Positions 43,224-51,691 of a stretch of DNA of 64,000 bases are shown here, piece after piece. Numbering within the stretch: position 1 is the stretch's first letter; each line of letters opens with the position of its first letter. Position numbers and translations under genes: made by a program. The DNA comes from Quadrisphaera sp. RL12-1S (GTDB lineage: Bacteria; Actinomycetota; Actinomycetes; Actinomycetales; Quadrisphaeraceae), in assembly GCF_014270065.1 (NCBI RefSeq), contig NZ_JACNME010000004.1, positions 310,001 to 374,000 of the forward strand, read 5' to 3'. The notes below the pieces were generated by a model. That model saw nothing but the letters and a program-made list of their open reading frames with translations. It did no database searches and was not told the DNA's origin.

Positions 43224-44186
43224 TCAGCCCGTGCGGGTGCGGACGGGCGCCACCGCGGCGTCGTCCCCGACGTCCAGCCCCACGTCCAGCGCCGCTGACG
43301 CCTGCGTGAGCCCGCCCACCGAGACGAGGTCCACCCCGGTCGCGGCGATCGCGCCGATCGTCTCCCGCCGCACGCCGCCGCTGGCCTCGACGAGCACCCG
43401 CCCGCCGTGGGCGCGCTCGTGCTCGCGCACGGCGGCCACGCCCGTGCGCAGGTCGTCCAGGGTGAAGTTGTCGAGCAGGACACCGTCCACGCCGGCCGCC
43501 AGCACCGCGGGCAGCTGGTCGAGCCTGTCGACCTCCACCTCCACGAACGTGGTGTGCGGCACCCGGGCCCGCACGGCCGCGAGCGCCGCGGTGACGTCAC
43601 CGCCGACGAGGGCGAGGTGGTTGTCCTTGACGAGCACTGCGTCGGACAGCGACCACCGGTGGTTGCTCCCGCCGCCGCAGCGGACGGCGTGCCGCTCCAG
43701 CGCGCGCAGGCCCGGGGTGGTCTTGCGGGTGTCGACCACCCGGGCGCTGCCGCCGGCTGCGGCGACCAGCGCCACGTGCTCGGCCGTGGCCGTCGCGATC
43801 CCCGACAGGTGCTGCACGAGGTTGAGCGCGACGCGCTCGGCGCGCAGCACCGCCAGCGCGCTGCCGTGCGCCCGGGCGAGCACCTGCCCCGGGGCGAGGC
43901 GGTCACCGTCAGCAGCCAGGACCTCGACGACGACGGCACCAGGCCCGTCCTGCGGGACGCCCACCAGGCGGGAGGCCTGCGCGAGCGACTCGGCGAAGGC
44001 CCCGATTCCGGCGAGCACGCCGTCCTGGCGAGCGCGCAGCACGGCCGTGGTGGCGGTGGAGGCGTCCAGCAGCGACTCGCTGGTGACGTCGCCCCAGGGC
44101 GCGTCCTCGGCGAGGGCCCGGGCGACCACGTCGGCCAGCTGCCCGGTGACCGACCCGGCGACCGACCCGGCGACCGACCCGGTCAT
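43224..44186 (-). CDS. nadC: Nicotinate-nucleotide pyrophosphorylase
   Basis: 320 residues; the ATG overlaps the nadB stop (ATGA). Converts quinolinate and PRPP to nicotinate mononucleotide. EDAPWGDVTSESL, RVALNLVQHLSGIATAT, VDTRKTTPGLRALERHAV (quinolinate-binding Arg/Lys) and VEVEVDRLDQLPAVLAAGVDGVLLDN are the conserved strands. The N-terminus GSVAGSVAGSVTG is a three-unit repeat in DNA and protein, not part of the family core. Confidence 0.95.
   Translation of the reverse strand: MTGSVAGSVAGSVTGQLADVVARALAEDAPWGDVTSESLLDASTATTAVLRARQDGVLAGIGAFAESLAQASRLVGVPQDGPGAVVVEVLAADGDRLAPGQVLARAHGSALAVLRAERVALNLVQHLSGIATATAEHVALVAAAGGSARVVDTRKTTPGLRALERHAVRCGGGSNHRWSLSDAVLVKDNHLALVGGDVTAALAAVRARVPHTTFVEVEVDRLDQLPAVLAAGVDGVLLDNFTLDDLRTGVAAVREHERAHGGRVLVEASGGVRRETIGAIAATGVDLVSVGGLTQASAALDVGLDVGDDAAVAPVRTRTG
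44148..44183 (-). repeat. Three 12-base tandem repeats in the nadC start region
   Basis: Three units of GACCGACCCGGC on the plus strand; the third ends in T. They encode the repeated GSVA of NadC's N-terminus. The unit length equals four codons, so copy-number change keeps the frame. Confidence 0.75.
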
Positions 44187-45808
44187 GCGGCACCGCCGGC
44201 GGTGGCGCGCAGCAGCACGTGGCGCGCGGGCTCGCACCGGCTGGGGTGGTCGGTGCGGGCGTGGGCGCCGCGGCTCTCCTCGCGGGCCAGCGCACCTGCG
44301 GCGAGCAGGGCGGCGACGTCGGTGAGCGCCCGGACCTCGAGGTCGGCGACGTCGGCGGCGTCGGTGGTGCGCTGGTGGGGCACCGCACCGGCGAGGGTCT
44401 TGGTGAGCAGCTCCAGGCCGGCGCGGTCGCGCAGCAGCCCGGCGTGCTCCCACACCAGCTCCCGCAGCTCCGCGCGGGGGAGCACCCCCGCGGGCAGCTC
44501 GACGTCGAGGGGCACGGCGCCGCCGTCGGAGGCGCCGTCGACGACGCCGTCGGAGGCGCTGTGCCCGGTGATCGCGGCCGCCGCGCGCGCCCCGAAGACC
44601 GCGCCCTCCAGCAGCGAGTTCGAGGCCAGGCGGTTCGCGCCGTGGACGCCGGTCGAGGCGACCTCGCCGACCGCCCACAGGCCGTGCAGCGTGGTGCGCC
44701 CGTCGAGGTCGGTCAGCACACCGCCCATCGCGTAGTGCGCGGCCGGTGTGACGGGCACGGGCTCGCGCGTCCAGTCCAGCCCGGCGGCGCGCGTCAGGGC
44801 GTCGATGCCGGGGAAGCGGGCGCTCAGGCCTGCGATCCCGGTGGCGTCGAGGAGGACCGGAGCCCCGCCCTGGGCGGCCATCGCGGCGGCGCAGGCGCGG
44901 GCGACCACGTCGCGCGGGGCCAGCTCGTCGGTGAACCGGCGGCCGGTGGCGTCGAGCAGCACCGCGCCCTCACCGCGCACGGCCTCGGAGACCAGGAAGG
45001 CGCGGCCGTCGGGACCCGCCCCGGCCGTCGGGTGGAACTGGACCATCTCGACGTCGCGGGCCACCGCCCCGGCGCGCACGGCGGCCGCGAGGCCGTCACC
45101 GGTGGCGACCGCGGGCGTGGTGGTGTGCGCGTGGACCTGGGCGTACCCACCGGTCGCGAGGACCACGGCGCGGGCGCTGACCAGCACGTCCTCGCCGCCG
45201 GGGCCGCGCAGGCGCGCTCCCGTGACGGGGGTCCCCGGGCCGGCCGGGGTGACCAGCGCCACGAGGGAGGTCCGCTCGAGCAGCGCGGCGCGGGAGGCCC
45301 TCACCGCGGCGCCCAGGGCCGCGGCGACGTGGGCGCCGGTGGTGTCGCCTCCGGCGTGGACGATGCGGGGCCGGGAGTGGGCGGCCTCGAGGCCCCTCGC
45401 GCGGGTGCCGTCGACGCGGCGGTCGAGCACCAGGCCGCGCCGCTCCAGGGCGGTGACGGCGTCCGCGCCGGCAGCGCACAGCACGGCGACGGCGTCCGCC
45501 GTGCAGAGGCCGTCGCCCGCGGCGAGCGTGTCGGCCACGTGCAGGGAGACAGCATCGGCGCTGCCGGCGCGCTCGGCGCCGGCCGGCTGGTCGTCGGTGA
45601 GCACCGCGGCGATGCCGCCCTGCGCCCACGCGGTCGCGCCGTCGCCGAGCGCCGCCTTCGTCGCCACGGCCACGCGGGCTCCGGGGGCCAGGCGCAGCAC
45701 CTCGAGCGCCGTCGTCAGCCCGGCGATGCCGGACCCGACCACGAGCACGTCCACGGCGAGCCGCTCCACCGGGACCGCTGGCGCGCCCGTCGTCGTCGGG
45801 CTGGTCAC
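44183..45808 (-). CDS. nadB: L-aspartate oxidase
   Basis: 541 residues from the GTG that overlaps the nadA stop. FAD enzyme making iminoaspartate. DVLVVGSGIAGLTTALEVL is the dinucleotide-binding motif; GDGATAWAQGGIAAVL, HAGGDTTGAHVAAAL, VEMVQFHPTA, EAVRGEGAVLLDATGRRF, and GVHGANRLASNSLLEG are conserved in NadB and fumarate reductase-like proteins. Helical C-terminal domain from about 430. It passes iminoaspartate to NadA. Confidence 0.95.
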   Translation of the reverse strand: MTSPTTTGAPAVPVERLAVDVLVVGSGIAGLTTALEVLRLAPGARVAVATKAALGDGATAWAQGGIAAVLTDDQPAGAERAGSADAVSLHVADTLAAGDGLCTADAVAVLCAAGADAVTALERRGLVLDRRVDGTRARGLEAAHSRPRIVHAGGDTTGAHVAAALGAAVRASRAALLERTSLVALVTPAGPGTPVTGARLRGPGGEDVLVSARAVVLATGGYAQVHAHTTTPAVATGDGLAAAVRAGAVARDVEMVQFHPTAGAGPDGRAFLVSEAVRGEGAVLLDATGRRFTDELAPRDVVARACAAAMAAQGGAPVLLDATGIAGLSARFPGIDALTRAAGLDWTREPVPVTPAAHYAMGGVLTDLDGRTTLHGLWAVGEVASTGVHGANRLASNSLLEGAVFGARAAAAITGHSASDGVVDGASDGGAVPLDVELPAGVLPRAELRELVWEHAGLLRDRAGLELLTKTLAGAVPHQRTTDAADVADLEVRALTDVAALLAAGALAREESRGAHARTDHPSRCEPARHVLLRATAGGAA

Positions 45809-47172
45809 GGGACGACCGCCAGCATCCGCTCCAGCGCGGTCCGGGCGTGGGCGGCGGCGTCGTCGTCGACCACGACGCGGTTGACCACCGGGCCCAGCTC
45901 GGCCTCGGGCACCCCCGCGGCCCTCGCGCGCTCCCGCTCGACGAGCGACTCCAGCACCCACGCCAGGTAGCCGGGGTGGATCCGGTACATCGTCGAGCAG
46001 GGGCAGATCACCGGGTCGAGGCAGGTGATGGTCTTGTCGGGGTGGGCGTCGGCGAGGCGGCGCACGAGGTTGATCTCGGTGCCGATCGCCAGGCTCGTCC
46101 CGGCCGGCGCCGCCTCCACCGCCTTGATGATGAACTCCGTCGAGCCGGCCTGGTCGGCGGCGTCGACCACGGCCTGCGGGCACTCGGGGTGCACCACCAC
46201 GTGCACGGACGGGTCGGCGGCGCGGGCGGCGTCGATCTGGGCGGTGGTGAAGCGCTGGTGCACCGAGCACCAGCCGCGCCACAGGAGGACGCGGGCGTCC
46301 ACGAGCGCGGCGGCGCTGTTGCCGCCCAGCGGCTTGCGCGGGTCCCACAGCGGCATGAGGTCCGCGGGGACCCCCATTCCCGCGGCGGTGTTGCGGCCCA
46401 GGTGCTGGTCGGGCACGAAGAGCACCCGGCGACCGCGCGCGAAGGCCCACTCCAGCACGGCGGTGGCGTTGGAGGAGGTGCAGACGATGCCGCCGTGCTC
46501 CCCGCAGAACGCCTTGATGGCGGCGGAGGAGTTCATGTAGGTGACCGGCACGACCTCGACCAGCCCGTCGTCGCCGGGTCCGTCAGCGGGGACGTCGAGG
46601 GGGCGGCCGATCGCGGCCTCGAGCTGGTCCCAGCAGTCCTGCACGGCGTCGAGGTCGGCCATGTCCGCCATCGAGCAGCCCGCGGCGAGGTTGGGCAGCA
46701 CCACGGCCTGGTCGGGCCGGGTCAGCAGGTCGGCGGTCTCGGCCATGAAGTGCACGCCGCAGAAGACGACGTACCTCGCCTCCGGCCGCTCCAGGCTGCG
46801 CCGGGCCAGGAGGAAGGAGTCCCCCGTGACGTCCGCGTGCGCGATGACCTCGTCGCGCTGGTAGTGGTGCCCCAGGACGACGACGGCGCTGCCGAGCTCG
46901 GCCTTGGCGGCGCGGATCCGCTCGTGGACCTCGTCGGCCTCCATGCGGCGGTAGCGCTCGGGGATCTGCTCCTGCACGGGCGTGTGCGGCGGCGCGGTGT
47001 CCACCACGGAGGCGCCCGGGCCGTACTCCGGCGCGGGGGCGGGCAGGCCGGGGAGGGCGTCCAGGGCGAACGGCTCGGCGGCGAGCCGGGCGTCGCAGGA
47101 GCTCACGGGCGCGCTGGCGGGCGCGGTGCTGCCGGGCGCGGTGCGGCCGAGGGTGACGGCGACGGAGACCAT
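45805..47172 (-). CDS. nadA: Quinolinate synthase, [4Fe-4S] enzyme
   Basis: 455 residues from the ATG at 47172, with GGAGGAA ahead. Condenses iminoaspartate and dihydroxyacetone phosphate. VLGHHYQRDEVIAHADVTGDSF is the substrate loop; cluster cysteines are in AAGCSMADMA, VCTSSNATAV and CLDPVICPCSTMYRI. An N-terminal extension of about 70 residues (Ala/Pro rich) is common in actinobacterial NadA. The GTG of nadB overlaps its stop. Confidence 0.95.
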   Translation of the reverse strand: MVSVAVTLGRTAPGSTAPASAPVSSCDARLAAEPFALDALPGLPAPAPEYGPGASVVDTAPPHTPVQEQIPERYRRMEADEVHERIRAAKAELGSAVVVLGHHYQRDEVIAHADVTGDSFLLARRSLERPEARYVVFCGVHFMAETADLLTRPDQAVVLPNLAAGCSMADMADLDAVQDCWDQLEAAIGRPLDVPADGPGDDGLVEVVPVTYMNSSAAIKAFCGEHGGIVCTSSNATAVLEWAFARGRRVLFVPDQHLGRNTAAGMGVPADLMPLWDPRKPLGGNSAAALVDARVLLWRGWCSVHQRFTTAQIDAARAADPSVHVVVHPECPQAVVDAADQAGSTEFIIKAVEAAPAGTSLAIGTEINLVRRLADAHPDKTITCLDPVICPCSTMYRIHPGYLAWVLESLVERERARAAGVPEAELGPVVNRVVVDDDAAAHARTALERMLAVVP

Positions 47173-47200
47173 GTTCTCTGTTCCTCCGGACGGGACGGCT

Positions 47201-47923
47201 TCAGCCGAGCTCGGGACGGGACTGCCAGGGCGGGTAGCCGCCGGTCGCCCCTCCGGGGGGCAGCACGGCGCGGTAGAGGCGGGCGGGGCGGTGGGCGGCC
47301 CCGGCCCGGACCTCGTCGGTGGCCTCCACGGCTCCGGAGGCGGCCACGGACCGGCGGAAGTTGGCGGGGTCGAGGCTCTTGCCGAGCACGGCCTCGTGCA
47401 CGCCGCGCAGCTCGGCGAGGGTGAACACCTCGGCGAGGAAGTGCTGGGCGATGGCGGCGTAGCCGACCTTGGTCCGCAGCCGCCACAGCGCGTAGTCGAC
47501 GATCTCGGCGTGGTCGAAGGCCAGCTCGCCGACGGTGTCGGGGAGCCGGTCCGCCGGGGCCCAGCGCACGTTCTCGCCCACCTCGACGGCGGCGGCCTCG
47601 GGGGCGCGGACCAGGGCGGTGTAGACCACCGAGACCACCCGCCCGGTGGGGGAGCGGTGCGGCGCGCCGAAGGTGTAGAGCTGCTCGAGGTAGCTGGGGC
47701 GCAGGCCCGTCGTCTCGGCGAGGGTGCGGCGGGCGGCGGAGCTGAGCCGCTCGTCGGGGGTCACCCAGCCGCCGGGCAGCGCCCACCGCCCGTCGAAGGG
47801 CTCACGGGTGCGCCGGACCAGCGGCAGGTGCAGCTGGAGGGTCTCGTCCCCGCAGCCCGCGGCGGTGCCGGGCAGCAGGGCGAGGATCACCGTGGAGACG
47901 GCGAGGTCGAGCGACGCGCCCAC
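47201..47923 (-). CDS. nrtR: NrtR-like Nudix transcription regulator of NAD synthesis
   Basis: 240 residues from a GTG. N-terminal Nudix fold (RRTREPFDGRWALPGGWVTPDE) whose Nudix box is degenerate: the RExxEE positions read RTLAET, so hydrolysis is unlikely. C-terminal winged helix (about 145-240: ALWRLRTKVGYAAIAQHFL, FTLAELRGVHEAVLGKSL, DPANFRRSV) is the DNA-binding part of NrtR. Known members repress NAD genes and respond to ADP-ribose or NAD. It is the first gene of nrtR-nadA-nadB-nadC, which supports that role here. Confidence 0.85.
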   Translation of the reverse strand: MGASLDLAVSTVILALLPGTAAGCGDETLQLHLPLVRRTREPFDGRWALPGGWVTPDERLSSAARRTLAETTGLRPSYLEQLYTFGAPHRSPTGRVVSVVYTALVRAPEAAAVEVGENVRWAPADRLPDTVGELAFDHAEIVDYALWRLRTKVGYAAIAQHFLAEVFTLAELRGVHEAVLGKSLDPANFRRSVAASGAVEATDEVRAGAAHRPARLYRAVLPPGGATGGYPPWQSRPELG

Positions 47924-47977
47924 CTGCGCACCCCCGCTCCTCGTGCCGCCGGCAGGGGGCCGGCGCGCTGCCTGGTC

Positions 47978-48000
47978 GTTCAGGTCAGCGCGACACTAAC
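47978..48000. promoter_or_regulatory. Candidate NrtR operator over a -10 box
   Basis: Imperfect palindrome with half-sites GTTCAGGTC and GACACTAAC around AGCGC (6 of 9 positions match). On the minus strand it covers TAGTGT (47994-47999), a -10 box about 70 bases before the nrtR start. Binding here would block the operon. No experimental support. Confidence 0.4.
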
Positions 48001-48033
48001 ACCACTTCGGGTCACCCCGACAAGAACACCCCT

Positions 48034-48078
48034 CCGTGATCATGGGCGTCGTGCGCACCACCAGCCGTGATCATGGGC
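48034..48078 (+). repeat. Two direct copies of CCGTGATCATGG repeat, 31-base spacing
   Basis: Copies start at 48034 and 48065, both followed by GC. The element lies in the 201-base gap between the nrtR and Nudix-ABM genes, both on the minus strand; the rest of that gap holds the operator candidate only. Confidence 0.7.
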
Positions 48079-48124
48079 GTTCTGCGCAGCGCCCTGCGCC
48101 AGGCCCGCGACCACTCGGCCCCCG

Positions 48125-48940
48125 TCACGGGCGGACGGCGCCCACCGGCACGAGGAGCTCGGCCCTGATGGCCCCACCGGTCAGCTCGCGCACGCGGTCC
48201 AGGAAGGCGGCGGTCGCGGGGCGGGCCTCGTGCGCGGCGTGGCCGCCCTCGGCGTACTCCTCGAAGAACACGCGGGCCAGCGGCTCGCCCTCCACCGCGT
48301 GGACGACGTAGGTGAGCGTGCCCGGCTCGTCGGCGGCGAACCCCGGCAGCACGTCCGCCACCAGCGCGTCGAACGCCGCCAGCGCCGCGGCGTCCGGCAG
48401 GTCGAAGCGCACGGCGATCGAGCGTGCCGGGGCCGCGGCGGCGTCCCGCCGCAGGGCGTCGCGGAGCACCCCCGCGTGGTCGAAGGCCAGCTGGCCGCGG
48501 CCGCCGCCGTCGTCGTCCTGGTCCGGGCCGCCGAGCACCTCGCGCAGGGGCACCCACGAGGCCTCCGCGGCGTCGTCCCCACCGACCACCTCGGCCGGCG
48601 CGTCCGCCTCGGGCAGGCGCACCCACCACGCGCTGCTGACCACCCGGCCCCGGGGGTCGCGCCCCGGGGCGCCGTAGAGCCCCAGCTCGCGCAGGGCGAC
48701 GTCGGCCAGGTCCAGGCCGGTCTCCTCGGCCAGCTCGCGCAGCGCGGCGACCTGCGGGTCCTCGTCGGGGTCGACGAAGCCGCCCGGCAGCGCCCAGCGG
48801 CCCGCGAACGGCTGGGACCCGCGCCGCACCAGCAGCACCCGGTCGACGCCGCCGGAGCGGTGGAGCGCCACGACGTCGGCGGTCAGGGCGGCGTTGGGGC
48901 GGGCTGCCGGCAGCCCGCCCTGGTCTGCTCGGTCGTCCAC
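48125..48940 (-). CDS. Nudix hydrolase fused to an ABM monooxygenase-like domain
   Basis: 271 residues from the GTG at 48940. The N-terminal part is an intact Nudix domain: RRGSQPFAGRWALPGGFVD, and a full box (GFVDPDEDPQVAALRELAEE, G-x5-E-x7-RExxEE). The C-terminal part (about 170-271) is an antibiotic biosynthesis monooxygenase-like domain (ABM): SIAVRFDLPDAAALAAFDALV, TYVVHAVEGEPLARVFFEEY and HEARPATAAFLDRVREL, a ferredoxin-like dimer fold. The fusion is the point of interest; I know no function for it. The Nudix part probably cleaves an ADP-ribose or nucleotide-sugar substrate. No -10 box is visible. Confidence 0.75.
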   Translation of the reverse strand: MDDRADQGGLPAARPNAALTADVVALHRSGGVDRVLLVRRGSQPFAGRWALPGGFVDPDEDPQVAALRELAEETGLDLADVALRELGLYGAPGRDPRGRVVSSAWWVRLPEADAPAEVVGGDDAAEASWVPLREVLGGPDQDDDGGGRGQLAFDHAGVLRDALRRDAAAAPARSIAVRFDLPDAAALAAFDALVADVLPGFAADEPGTLTYVVHAVEGEPLARVFFEEYAEGGHAAHEARPATAAFLDRVRELTGGAIRAELLVPVGAVRP

Positions 48941-49087
48941 ACCGCCACCCTGGCACCGGTGCGGTGGGGCGGCGCGCTGGCGCGAACGGGTGGTCCGCCC
49001 TCCCGGCCCTCGCGCAGAGTGACTGCACCTGAGCAGGATGTCACCAGTCGTCCGTGCGGGCGGCGCACCAGCAGGAGGAGGACGGCG

Positions 49088-49570
49088 GTGCTCTGGATCA
49101 CCCGTGAGCAGGTGCTCGCCGGCCGGCGCAGCACGGCCTGGTACCAGCTCGACGCCCTGGCCCGCAGCCGTGACGCCGCCACCCGCCTGCGCGTGGCCAA
49201 GAACCCCTCCGCGCAGACGGACGCCCTCTGGGTGCTCAGCCGCGACGACGACGCCGAGGTCCGCGAGCAGGTGGCGCGCCGCACCGACGCGCCCAAGAAG
49301 CTGCTGTCCAAGCTCAGCCAGGACTCCAGCTCCGACGTGCGCGCCGCCGTGGCCCGCAACGAGACCACCAGCGCCGAGGTGCTGCGCTCCATGGCCGAGG
49401 ACCCCCACCACGGCGTCCGCTTCGCCGTGCAGGCCAGCCAGCGCCAGCGCCGCCGCGCGGCCGACGAGCGCGCCGAGGCCGTCACCGAGCGCGAGGCGGA
49501 GCTCGACGAGCAGGACGACGAGCGGGGCAGGGGCGCCGCCGCGGCGCAGCCCCTGGCCGCGACCGCCTGA
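49088..49570 (+). CDS. Leucine-rich-variant (LRV) repeat protein
   Basis: 160 residues from the GTG at 49088, with GGAGGAGG about 7 bases ahead. The central region has HEAT-like helical repeats of about 24 residues of the LRV kind: RLRVAKNPSAQTDALWVLSR, EVREQVARRTDAPKKLLSKL, DVRAAVARNETTSAEVLRSM, GVRFAVQASQRQRR. Each unit keeps V(R)xxVAxN and a Leu pair. The C-terminus is charged and low-complexity. No cysteine cluster is seen. Function unknown; it may be a protein-binding scaffold. The stop lies in a tandem repeat. Confidence 0.75.
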   Translation: MLWITREQVLAGRRSTAWYQLDALARSRDAATRLRVAKNPSAQTDALWVLSRDDDAEVREQVARRTDAPKKLLSKLSQDSSSDVRAAVARNETTSAEVLRSMAEDPHHGVRFAVQASQRQRRRAADERAEAVTEREAELDEQDDERGRGAAAAQPLAATA

Positions 49571-49642
49571 GCGACCGCCTGAGCGACCGCCTGGCTGACC
49601 GGCTGGCCGACCGGCTGGCCGACCGGCTGGCCGACCGCCCGC
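49559..49642 (+). repeat. Seven 12-base tandem repeats across a stop codon
   Basis: Units GCGACCGCCTGA (two), GCGACCGCCTGG, CTGACCGGCTGG, CCGACCGGCTGG (two) and CCGACCGCCCGC. The LRV stop codon lies in unit 1 and unit 2 repeats it. The array fills most of the gap to hisI. Confidence 0.75.
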
Positions 49643-49685
49643 AGCCCAGCCCGGCGCGGCGCACCGGACTGGGATGATGTGCGGC

Positions 49686-50069
49686 GTGAGCAGCGCCACC
49701 ACCGGTGAGACCACCGGCTCCCCGCTCGACCCCGCCCTCGCCGGGCTCCTGAAGCGCGACGCCGCCGGCCTCGTGGCCGCCGTCGTGCAGGCGCACGACA
49801 CCCGCGAGGTGCTCATGGTCGGCTGGATGGACGACGAGGCGCTGCACCGCACCCTCACCACGGGCCGCACCTGGTTCTGGAGCCGCAGCCGCTCGGAGTA
49901 CTGGCGCAAGGGGGACAGCTCCGGCGCCGTGCAGCGCGTGCGCACCGTCAGCCTCGACTGCGACGGCGACGCCCTGCTCGTCACGGTCGACCAGACCGGC
50001 GGTGCGTGCCACACCGGCGACCGCACCTGCTTCGACGCCCGCCCGCTGCTCGAGGAGCCGGCCCCGTGA
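49686..50069 (+). CDS. hisI: Phosphoribosyl-AMP cyclohydrolase
   Basis: 127 residues from the GTG at 49686; ATGs at 49674/49677 are possible but a GATGAT box 7 bases upstream fits a leaderless GTG. Third step of histidine synthesis, opening the purine ring; zinc and magnesium enzyme. [30 protein letters not shown] (substrate loop) and [11 protein letters not shown] with [12 protein letters not shown] (zinc cysteines) are present. Cyclohydrolase only, without a HisE domain. The stop overlaps trpE by 4 bases. Confidence 0.96.
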   Translation: MSSATTGETTGSPLDPALAGLLKRDAAGLVAAVVQAHDTREVLMVGWMDDEALHRTLTTGRTWFWSRSRSEYWRKGDSSGAVQRVRTVSLDCDGDALLVTVDQTGGACHTGDRTCFDARPLLEEPAP

Positions 50070-51691
50070 CCACCGCCCAGACCCCGACGACCACGACGAC
50101 GACGGACCCCGCGGCCGGGGGTGGCGCCGCTGCGCCGGCGCCCGACCTCAGCATCGGCACCACCTGGCCCGACCTGCCGACCTTCCGCGCGCTGGCGCGC
50201 GACCGCCGCGTCATCCCCGTGGTGCGACGCCTGCTGGCGGACGCGGAGACCCCGGTCGGCGTCTACCGCAAGCTCGCGGGGGAGGCGACGGGCACGTTCC
50301 TGCTCGAGTCCGCCGACCACGGCGGCGTCTGGTCGCGCTACTCCATCGTCGGCGCGCGCTCGGCGGCCGTGCTCACCGAGCGCGACGGCCAGGCGCACTG
50401 GCTCGGCACCCCGCCGGCGGGGGTGCCCCTCGACGGCGACCCGCTGGTGGCGGTCCGCGAGACCCTCGCGGCCCTGCGCACACCGCGCCTGCCGGGCCTG
50501 CCGCCGCTGACCGGCGGGCTCGTCGGCGTCCTCGGCTGGGACGTGGTGCGCCGCTGGGAGAAGCTCCCCAGCCCGCCGCGCTCCCAGGGCACCGAGCCCC
50601 CGGAGCTCGCGCTGTGCCTGGCCACCGACCTCGCCGTGGTCGACCACGTCGACTCCTCGGTGCTGCTCGTGGCCAACGCCGTCAACCTCGACGGCACCGA
50701 CCAGCGCGTCGACGAGGCCTGGGCGGACGCCGTGGCCCGCCTCGACGCGATGGCCGGCAGGCTCGCCGAGCCGGCGCCGTCCACCGTCTCCACCCTCGAC
50801 CCGGCGGTGGCCTCGGCGGCGGCCGCCGCCCAGCCCCGGCGCACCTCCACCGCCGGCGAGTACGAGGCGGCGGTGGAGGCGGCCAAGGCGGCCATCCGTG
50901 ACGGCGAGGTGTTCCAGGTGGTGCCCTCGCAGACGTTCGAGGTGGACTGCCCGGCCGACGCCCTCGACGTCTACCGCGCGCTGCGGGCCACCAACCCCAG
51001 CCCGTACATGTACCTGTTCCGCTTCGCCGACCCCGACGGCGGTCGCTACGACGTGGTGGGCTCCAGCCCGGAGTCGCTGGTCAAGGTCGCCGACGGGCGC
51101 GCCATGACCCACCCGATCGCCGGGACCCGTCCGCGCGGGGCCACGCCCGAGCAGGACGCGGCGCTCGCCGCGGACCTGCTCGCGGACGCCAAGGAGCGCG
51201 CCGAGCACCTCATGCTCGTGGACCTCGCCCGCAACGACCTCGCCCGCGTCTGCCGCCCGGGCACCGTCGAGGTGGTCGAGTTCATGGAGGTCTGGCGCTA
51301 CAGCCACGTCATGCACCTGGTGAGCACCGTCACCGGCGACGTGCGCGAGGGGCGGACGGCGTTCGACGTGCTGCAGTCGACGTTCCCCGCCGGCACGCTC
51401 TCCGGGGCGCCCAAGCCGCGCGCGCTGGCCCTCATCGACTCCCTCGAGCCGGTCCGGCGCGGCCTGTACGGCGGCACGGCCGGCTACTTCGACGTGGCGG
51501 GGGACCTGGACATGGCCATCACCATCCGCAGCGCCGTCCTGCGCGACGGCGTCGCGCGCGTGCAGGCCGGTGCGGGCGTGGTGGCCGACTCGGTGCCCGC
51601 CAGCGAGGAGGCCGAGACCCGCGCGAAGGCGGCCGCGGTGCTCGCCGCCGTCGCCCGCGCGGGCGCGCTGCGGCCGCTGTCCGGTGCCTGA
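50066..51691 (+). CDS. trpE: Anthranilate synthase component I
   Basis: 541 residues from the GTG at 50066. Converts chorismate to anthranilate with TrpG-supplied ammonia. N-terminal [20 protein letters not shown] with a following SRYSIVG is the tryptophan-feedback region; [71 protein letters not shown] and GGTAGYFD form the chorismate site. TrpG and TrpD are not in this window. No leader peptide is visible because trpE starts within hisI. Confidence 0.97.
   Translation: MTTAQTPTTTTTTDPAAGGGAAAPAPDLSIGTTWPDLPTFRALARDRRVIPVVRRLLADAETPVGVYRKLAGEATGTFLLESADHGGVWSRYSIVGARSAAVLTERDGQAHWLGTPPAGVPLDGDPLVAVRETLAALRTPRLPGLPPLTGGLVGVLGWDVVRRWEKLPSPPRSQGTEPPELALCLATDLAVVDHVDSSVLLVANAVNLDGTDQRVDEAWADAVARLDAMAGRLAEPAPSTVSTLDPAVASAAAAAQPRRTSTAGEYEAAVEAAKAAIRDGEVFQVVPSQTFEVDCPADALDVYRALRATNPSPYMYLFRFADPDGGRYDVVGSSPESLVKVADGRAMTHPIAGTRPRGATPEQDAALAADLLADAKERAEHLMLVDLARNDLARVCRPGTVEVVEFMEVWRYSHVMHLVSTVTGDVREGRTAFDVLQSTFPAGTLSGAPKPRALALIDSLEPVRRGLYGGTAGYFDVAGDLDMAITIRSAVLRDGVARVQAGAGVVADSVPASEEAETRAKAAAVLAAVARAGALRPLSGA

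Noticed and set aside
49559-49642. 12-base tandem repeats considered as an iteron origin
   Set aside because: There is no replication initiator gene nearby, the array lies across a gene end, and the unit is GC-only in character.
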